From the NCBI GenBank assembly GCA_029287105.1, contig JARFRT010000013.1, positions 1 to 8,021 of the forward strand: a DNA stretch of 8,021 bases, written 5' to 3'. Source of the stretch: Akkermansiaceae bacterium (GTDB taxonomy: Bacteria; Verrucomicrobiota; Verrucomicrobiia; Verrucomicrobiales; Akkermansiaceae). Position 1 is the first letter of the stretch. Each line of letters starts with the position of its first letter. The position numbers and the translations under genes are program-made. Below the pieces are notes generated by a model. The model searched no databases. It saw only the letters and a list, made by a program, of their open reading frames with translations, and was not told the DNA's origin. This document shows, piece by piece, positions 4,827-8,021 of the stretch.

Positions 4827-6182
4827 ATGAGCGAACATACCCGTCGTAAGTTTCTTAAAACTACAAGTCTAACCGCCGCTGCCGCCACGCTTCCACGTTT
4901 TGCAATTGGCAAGCCGGGCGCATCAGCCAACAGCAAACTCAACATCGCCGTGGTCGGAGTCGCCGGCATGGGGGGATACGCCACAGGGGCCTCGGCCCAT
5001 GAAAACCAGGTGGCGCTCTGCGACGTCGATGACAACCGGGCCGCCAGGGTCTACAAGAAATATCCTGACACCCCTCGCTTCAAAGACTTTCGGGTGATGC
5101 TCGACAAGATGGGTGACGACATCGACGCCGTTTGCATTTCCACACCGGACCACACCCACTTTGCCGCCGCCATGGCTGCGATGGAGCGCGGCAAGCACGT
5201 CTTTGTGCAGAAGCCGCTCGCGCACAACATCTGGCAGTGCCGCACCCTGCGCAAGGCGGCCGCCCACTACAAGGTCATCACCCAGATGGGAAACCAGGGT
5301 CACACCTTCGACGGCATGCGCCGCATCAAGGAGTGGGTTGACGCCGGTATCGTCGGCGATGTCAAGGAGGTCGTCACCTGGACCAACCGACCCAACGCAC
5401 CGTGGTTTGTTCCCCCGTCATCGTTTCCGCCCAAGACCGAACCCGTGCCCGGCACGCTCGACTGGGACCTCTGGCAGGGGCCGACCAAGCACCGCGACTA
5501 CAGCGTGGACTACATGCCGACCCGTTGGCGCGGCTGGTGGGACTACGGCTGTGGTGCCCTGGGCGACATCGGTTGCCACACCTTTGACGCGCCGTTCTGG
5601 GTTCTCGGGCTTGGCTCGCCCACCAAGGTCGAGGTCGAGCGCAAGGAGCCGCTTGACCCCGGTTTCATCCCGATGGGCTCGGTGATTACCTACCATTTCC
5701 CAGCCCGGGGTAAAAAGCCGCCTGTGAAGCTCACGTGGTATGAAAAAGGCTACGATGTGCCTCTGCCCAAACGCTGGGACGAAGGGAAAAAACTCGACCG
5801 CGAGGGCGGCATGTACATGGAGGGTACGGAAAACACGCTCTATCATCCGGGGATGCGTCCCCGGAGCCCCCGGCTCACTCCCAATGCGACATTCAATGAA
5901 CTGAAACCCAAGTTGTCCAAGATGGACCGGTTGCCATCGGTGAAAGGAGGTCCGATCGAAGAGTGGATCCGCGCGATCAAGGGCGAAGGTCCGGCACCCG
6001 GGTCACAGTTTGATTATTCAGCACCCCTGACCGAAATGGTTCTTCTCGGCGCACTGGCCCAGCGCACCGGCAAGACCATTGAGTGGGATTCCGAGAAGAT
6101 GCTGGTCAAGGGACAACCCGAACTCAACGCACTGATCAAGGAGCCAACACCCGAGGCATGGCAGTACGGTGAAAAACTCTAA
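4827..6182 (+). CDS. Tat-exported Gfo/Idh/MocA-family oxidoreductase
   Basis: A 451-residue NAD(P)-dependent dehydrogenase of the glucose-fructose oxidoreductase / inositol dehydrogenase family, predicted periplasmic. The twin-arginine signal is TRRKFLKT (residues 5-12), an Ala-rich h-region, and a possible cleavage after GASA (31-34). The Rossmann domain starts with NIAVVGVAGMGG (39-50), followed by VALCDVD (62-68) ending the second strand, whose acidic residue usually indicates NAD preference, and STPDHTH (105-111). The family EKP motif is QKP here (Gln128, Lys129, Pro130), keeping the catalytic lysine. The C-terminal domain contains LDWDLWQGP (211-219), WWDYGCGALGDIGCHTFD (237-254) with likely active-site Asp247 and His251, and a C-terminal PLTEMVLLGALAQR helix. 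Length is normal for the exported branch. Oddity: the second glycine of GxGxxG is Ala46. The substrate is unknown, probably a sugar or cyclitol. Conserved Lys in QKP argues against the GH109 glycosidase branch, which I recall has EVP. It is paralogous to the gene at 6509. Confidence 0.93.
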   Translation: MSEHTRRKFLKTTSLTAAAATLPRFAIGKPGASANSKLNIAVVGVAGMGGYATGASAHENQVALCDVDDNRAARVYKKYPDTPRFKDFRVMLDKMGDDIDAVCISTPDHTHFAAAMAAMERGKHVFVQKPLAHNIWQCRTLRKAAAHYKVITQMGNQGHTFDGMRRIKEWVDAGIVGDVKEVVTWTNRPNAPWFVPPSSFPPKTEPVPGTLDWDLWQGPTKHRDYSVDYMPTRWRGWWDYGCGALGDIGCHTFDAPFWVLGLGSPTKVEVERKEPLDPGFIPMGSVITYHFPARGKKPPVKLTWYEKGYDVPLPKRWDEGKKLDREGGMYMEGTENTLYHPGMRPRSPRLTPNATFNELKPKLSKMDRLPSVKGGPIEEWIRAIKGEGPAPGSQFDYSAPLTEMVLLGALAQRTGKTIEWDSEKMLVKGQPELNALIKEPTPEAWQYGEKL

Positions 6183-6205
6183 ATCCGGTCATTTTCCGGC
6201 TCAAT

Positions 6206-6231
6206 GGCCCCCGTGGTGACCTCAGGGTGAC
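6206..6231 (-). repeat. Dispersed intergenic repeat, copy B (inverted)
   Basis: On the reverse strand this reads GTCACCCTGAGGTCACCA followed by CGGGGGCC, and aligns with 7-33 at 23 of 27 columns. The exact core is 12 nt. Both copies are non-coding and next to exported-protein genes: one before the PDZ/HEAT gene, one after the first oxidoreductase. Confidence 0.45.
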
Positions 6232-6241
6232 TCCGGGGGTC
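6206..6241 (+). terminator. GC-rich hairpin after the first oxidoreductase gene
   Basis: GGCCCCCG (6206-6213) pairs with CGGGGGTC (6234-6241) through eight pairs, one a G-T wobble. The 20-nt interior contains GGTGAC twice at 11-bp spacing. It starts 24 bp after the stop at 6182, a usual terminator position, but no T-tract follows on either strand, so it may be a 3'-end stabiliser or a repeat-element hairpin. The interior is copy B of the dispersed repeat. Confidence 0.45.
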
Positions 6242-6321
6242 GTTGCGTACTGTTCGCGCGGGAAACACAGAAGGGGGGTAGGATAAGGCCATACCTCGTT
6301 GGAATATGCATAGCCAATGAG

Positions 6322-6337
6322 GTGCTGATGTGCTGAT
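6322..6337. repeat. GTGCTGAT tandem octamer, 2 copies
   Basis: GTGCTGAT is repeated exactly and contiguously at 6322-6329 and 6330-6337, running into the left arm of the hairpin at 6335-6368. Two copies only; it may be a slippage duplication. Confidence 0.35.
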
Positions 6338-6368
6338 ATAGCAATGAAGGCGTATCCCTTGCTATGTC
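6335..6368. promoter_or_regulatory. 10-bp imperfect dyad GATATAGCAA / TTGCTATGTC
   Basis: Positions 6335-6344 pair with 6359-6368 over ten positions, one a T-G wobble, around a 14-nt loop. It lies about 140 bp before the second oxidoreductase start. As DNA it could be an operator; as RNA, a leader hairpin. It has no flanking T-tract, so a terminator role is unlikely. Confidence 0.3.
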
Positions 6369-6460
6369 GCCGCAACCCGGGCTCCCGGCCTCGGTGCAAT
6401 TGAGTCGAAAAAAAAGCAAATTCCTAGCCATCATGGCAATCAGCATCATTTGAGGAAACC

Positions 6461-6494
6461 TTCTTCAGTTGAAAAATTGCCGCCAATTGAAGAA
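6461..6494. promoter_or_regulatory. 11-bp dyad directly upstream of the second oxidoreductase start
   Basis: TTCTTCAGTTG (6461-6471) is complementary to CAATTGAAGAA (6484-6494) over eleven positions with a single G-T wobble. The 12-nt centre also contains an alternative 5-bp stem, AATTG with CAATT. The right arm ends 14 bp before the ATG at 6509. That position suits either a repressor operator overlapping the transcription start or an mRNA hairpin controlling ribosome access. Confidence 0.45.
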
Positions 6495-6508
6495 CCCTTG
6501 TCAAAAAG

Positions 6509-7861
6509 ATGAAAACCAAGCCCTTCTCACGTCGCCAATTTCTTAAAACCGGAGCCGCCGCATCGGCCCTCGGATTTCCCATGATCGTGCCGAGCCGCGT
6601 GCTTGGCGGACCGGACGCTCCCAGCAACAAACTCAACATCGCCGGAATTGGCGTGGGCAACCAGGGGCGGTCTAACATAGGTGGTTGCAAGGGTGAAAAC
6701 ATCGTTGCCCTGTGTGACGTCGATCACAAGTTTGCCGCCGGTGCGTTTGCAGATCATCCCGGTGCTAAGCGCTACATGGATTTCCGCGTAATGCTCGACG
6801 AGATGAAGGATATCGATGCGGTGGTGATTGCCACTCCGGATCACACCCACGCCGCCATTGCCATGGCCGCGATGAAAAAAGGAATTCATGTCTTCTGCCA
6901 GAAACCCCTGACCCACGATATCTCGGAAGCACGGATTCTCGCCGCTGCGGCGAAGCAATACGATGTGGTCAGCCAGATGGGCATTCAAGGTCACGCCCAG
7001 GAAGGGATCCGACTGATCACCGAATGGATCAAGGATGGTGCCATCGGCGAAATTCGCGAGGTCGATGCCTGGTGCAGTCTGATGTATTCTCCCCCCGGCC
7101 ATGCCTATTGGAGTTCCATCCTGCAGGATCGCCCGAAGGAAGGACAACCGCTGCCTGAGGGGCTCGACTGGGAAAACTGGATCGGGCCCGCTGCCATGCG
7201 TCCATTTCACCGCTGCTACCACCCCTCGTCCTGGCGCTGCTGGTGGGACTTCGGTTGCGGTATGATGGGTGACCGCGGAGCACACACGCTGGACCCCGTA
7301 TTCTCAGCACTCCAACTCGGCTATCCAGACTCCATTGAAGGCTCCGGCATCGTGGGTGGCAACAATGAGGTTCACCCGGACAAGGCCAAAGTCGTATTCA
7401 AATTTCCCGCACGCAAGGGTTTCCCTCCTCTGACCATCAATTGGTATGAAGGCCAGGAGCCACCTCGTCCGAAGGAGCTTGAAGAAGGACGCAATCTTCC
7501 AGAGCAGGGTGGCACCCTGTTCAAAGGGGACAAGGGAATCATCCGGGCCGGAGTCTACGGCAACAGTCCGCGTCTGATCCCGGAAAGCGCGATGAAAGCT
7601 TACAAGCGCCCTGAAAAAACATTACCCAGGATCAAGGGGGGGATTATCCCCGACTGGATTAGCGCCATCAAGGAGGGCCGCAAGGCCAGTGCCGACTTCA
7701 GCTACTCCGGTCCGTTGACCGAAGTGGCGCTGCTCGGCAACCTGGCAAAACGATTCCCCGGCCAGGAGCTCAAGTGGAATGGCAAGGAGATGAAGGTGAC
7801 CAACCATGCCGAAGCCAATGCCTGGGTCAAGCGGCCACGCCGCGAGGGGTGGGAAATCTGA
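6509..7861 (+). CDS. Tat-exported Gfo/Idh/MocA-family oxidoreductase (paralogue)
   Basis: A 450-residue paralogue of the protein encoded at 4827, with the same architecture. The Tat signal SRRQFLKT (7-14) is followed by AAASALGFPMIV; cleavage is probably near residue 33-35. The Rossmann fold has the canonical NIAGIGVGNQG (43-53, GxGxxG intact), VALCDVD (66-72) and ATPDHTH (108-114). QKPLTH has Lys132 as the catalytic lysine, followed by DISEAR, the form I associate with Planctomycetes and Verrucomicrobia. LDWENWIGP (219-227) and WWDFGCGMMGDRGAHTLD (245-262) carry likely active-site Asp255 and His259. The C-terminus has IPDWISAIKEGRKASADFSYSGPLTEVALLG. Residues 187-212 (CSLMYSPPGHAYW) differ clearly from the first paralogue in a region that usually shapes the substrate pocket, so the two probably prefer different substrates. 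The start has no Shine-Dalgarno but follows CAAAAAG, as in the SYLF gene. A dyad lies 14 bp upstream. The exact substrate cannot be named. Confidence 0.93.
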   Translation: MKTKPFSRRQFLKTGAAASALGFPMIVPSRVLGGPDAPSNKLNIAGIGVGNQGRSNIGGCKGENIVALCDVDHKFAAGAFADHPGAKRYMDFRVMLDEMKDIDAVVIATPDHTHAAIAMAAMKKGIHVFCQKPLTHDISEARILAAAAKQYDVVSQMGIQGHAQEGIRLITEWIKDGAIGEIREVDAWCSLMYSPPGHAYWSSILQDRPKEGQPLPEGLDWENWIGPAAMRPFHRCYHPSSWRCWWDFGCGMMGDRGAHTLDPVFSALQLGYPDSIEGSGIVGGNNEVHPDKAKVVFKFPARKGFPPLTINWYEGQEPPRPKELEEGRNLPEQGGTLFKGDKGIIRAGVYGNSPRLIPESAMKAYKRPEKTLPRIKGGIIPDWISAIKEGRKASADFSYSGPLTEVALLGNLAKRFPGQELKWNGKEMKVTNHAEANAWVKRPRREGWEI

Positions 7862-7904
7862 AAAGGGTCTCAGTTACCAAAAGGGTCGAAAAGACGGAGA
7901 AGGT

Positions 7905-7980
7905 CCTGAGGGGAATGGCACTTAGTTAAGCTGGATTTCGATAGACTTTATCGATTTTTTATCCCTGAAGGGGAATCGCA
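7905..7980. repeat. Direct repeat CCTGA(A)GGGGAAT(S)GCA, two copies
   Basis: CCTGAGGGGAATGGCA (7905-7920) and CCTGAAGGGGAATCGCA (7964-7980) agree at 15 of 17 columns with a one-base gap, 59 bp apart. The first runs into CTTAG and the second into TTCTAG, so similarity may extend weakly. They bracket the T-tailed hairpin at 7938-7960. They look like parts of an interspersed intergenic repeat or mobile-element edge whose remainder is outside the window. Confidence 0.45.
7938..7960 (+). terminator. Possible intrinsic terminator of the second oxidoreductase gene
   Basis: TCGATA (7938-7943), a 5-nt loop, TATCGA (7949-7954), then TTTTTT (7955-7960). The six-base T-tract and the location 77 bp after the stop fit termination, but the 6-bp stem is AT-rich and weak. 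GGAT (7933-7936) and ATCC (7961-7964) add an outer complementarity. Confidence 0.4.
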
Positions 7981-7985
7981 TTTCT

Positions 7986-8009
7986 AGCCCAGGGGTTCAG
8001 CCCTGGGTT
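7986..8009. repeat. REP-like hairpin CCCAGGG / CCCTGGG
   Basis: CCCAGGG (7988-7994), loop GTTCAG, CCCTGGG (8001-8007) is a perfect 7-bp stem, extended by a G-T and an A-T pair to 7986-8009. Together with the preceding GAAGGGGAATCGCA and TTTCTAG it resembles the interspersed hairpins I recall near genes in Planctomycetes and Verrucomicrobia genomes. Such elements are sometimes mobilised by REP-associated transposases; none is visible here. The identification rests on memory and the hairpin itself. Confidence 0.4.
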
Positions 8010-8021
8010 CATTATTTATCA

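Larger units (their letters stand above)
6183..6508. other. Intergenic region between the paralogous oxidoreductase genes
   Basis: The 326-bp gap has no supported gene. In order it holds a CCGG-7-CCGG mini hairpin (6185-6199), the GC-rich hairpin at 6206-6241, a tandem GTGCTGAT octamer (6322-6337), a 10-bp hairpin (6335-6368), a GC-rich mini dyad CCGGG-CT-CCCGG near 6380, and an 11-bp dyad (6461-6494) just before the next start. The gap length and hairpins suggest the second oxidoreductase has its own promoter, though I cannot place one confidently. Confidence 0.5.

Noticed and set aside
5113..5685. 190-codon forward ORF inside the first oxidoreductase
   Set aside because: Its Arg/Pro/Ser-rich translation is typical of an out-of-frame shadow of a GC-rich gene; the true frame carries all family motifs.
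4827..6182. GH109-type alpha-N-acetylgalactosaminidase identity for the first Gfo/Idh/MocA protein
   Set aside because: The QKP motif retains the lysine expected of dehydrogenases; as I recall, GH109 members carry EVP at this position. Not proven without a tree.
6527..7285. 252-codon reverse ORF opposite the second oxidoreductase
   Set aside because: Antisense shadow of a well-supported gene, with no family features of its own.
1..8021. CRISPR array, tRNA, rRNA, transposase, toxin-antitoxin or phage genes
   Set aside because: No regularly spaced long repeats, cloverleaf, conserved rRNA segments or relevant protein motifs were seen on either strand.

Overview
The window looks like bacterial chromosome from the Planctomycetes-Verrucomicrobia-Chlamydiae superphylum, most likely a free-living Verrucomicrobiota. 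The grounds are family content: two Tat-exported Gfo/Idh/MocA-type oxidoreductases carrying the QKPL(T/A)H variant motif, a large exported PDZ/HEAT protein resembling DUF6288, weak or absent Shine-Dalgarno sequences, and a CCCAGGG/CCCTGGG repetitive hairpin at the right edge. The taxonomic call is inference; no rRNA or marker gene is present.

Layout, left to right. Positions 1-96 are the leader of the first gene and hold an 11-bp tandem repeat and overlapping inverted repeats. Positions 97-2865 (+) encode an exported ~920-residue PDZ + alpha-toroid-like + HEAT-like protein. Positions 2931-3164 (-) encode a 77-residue, very charged, alanine-rich coiled-coil protein. A 450-bp non-coding stretch with several short repeats separates it from 3617-4348 (+), an exported SYLF (Ysc84-type, lipid-binding) protein. 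Then come 478 bp without a convincing gene, containing three hairpins, the last a strong intrinsic terminator, and a pair of 16-nt direct repeats 22 bp apart. Positions 4827-6182 (+) and 6509-7861 (+) encode two paralogous Tat-exported Gfo/Idh/MocA oxidoreductases with a 326-bp gap containing several hairpins. The last 160 bp hold a weak T-tailed hairpin and REP-like repeats.

Working together: four of the five genes encode proteins with N-terminal export signals, so the segment is oriented to the cell envelope or periplasm. The two oxidoreductases probably act on sugars or sugar-like polyols and may act on related substrates, but no transporter, glycosidase, sulfatase or regulator in the window fixes the substrate. 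Spacings (65 to 478 bp), one reversed gene and terminator-like hairpins between genes suggest separate transcription units, not one operon.

I found no RNA gene of a known family, CRISPR array, integrase, transposase or defence gene. About one fifth of the window is non-coding and is unusually rich in short dyads and tandem repeats. The most unusual signals are there: a nested hairpin element behind the SYLF gene, a 14-nt inverted match flanking that gene, a ~27-nt repeat present twice in opposite orientation, and an 11-bp dyad just upstream of the second oxidoreductase start. None of these amounts to proof of a new system.
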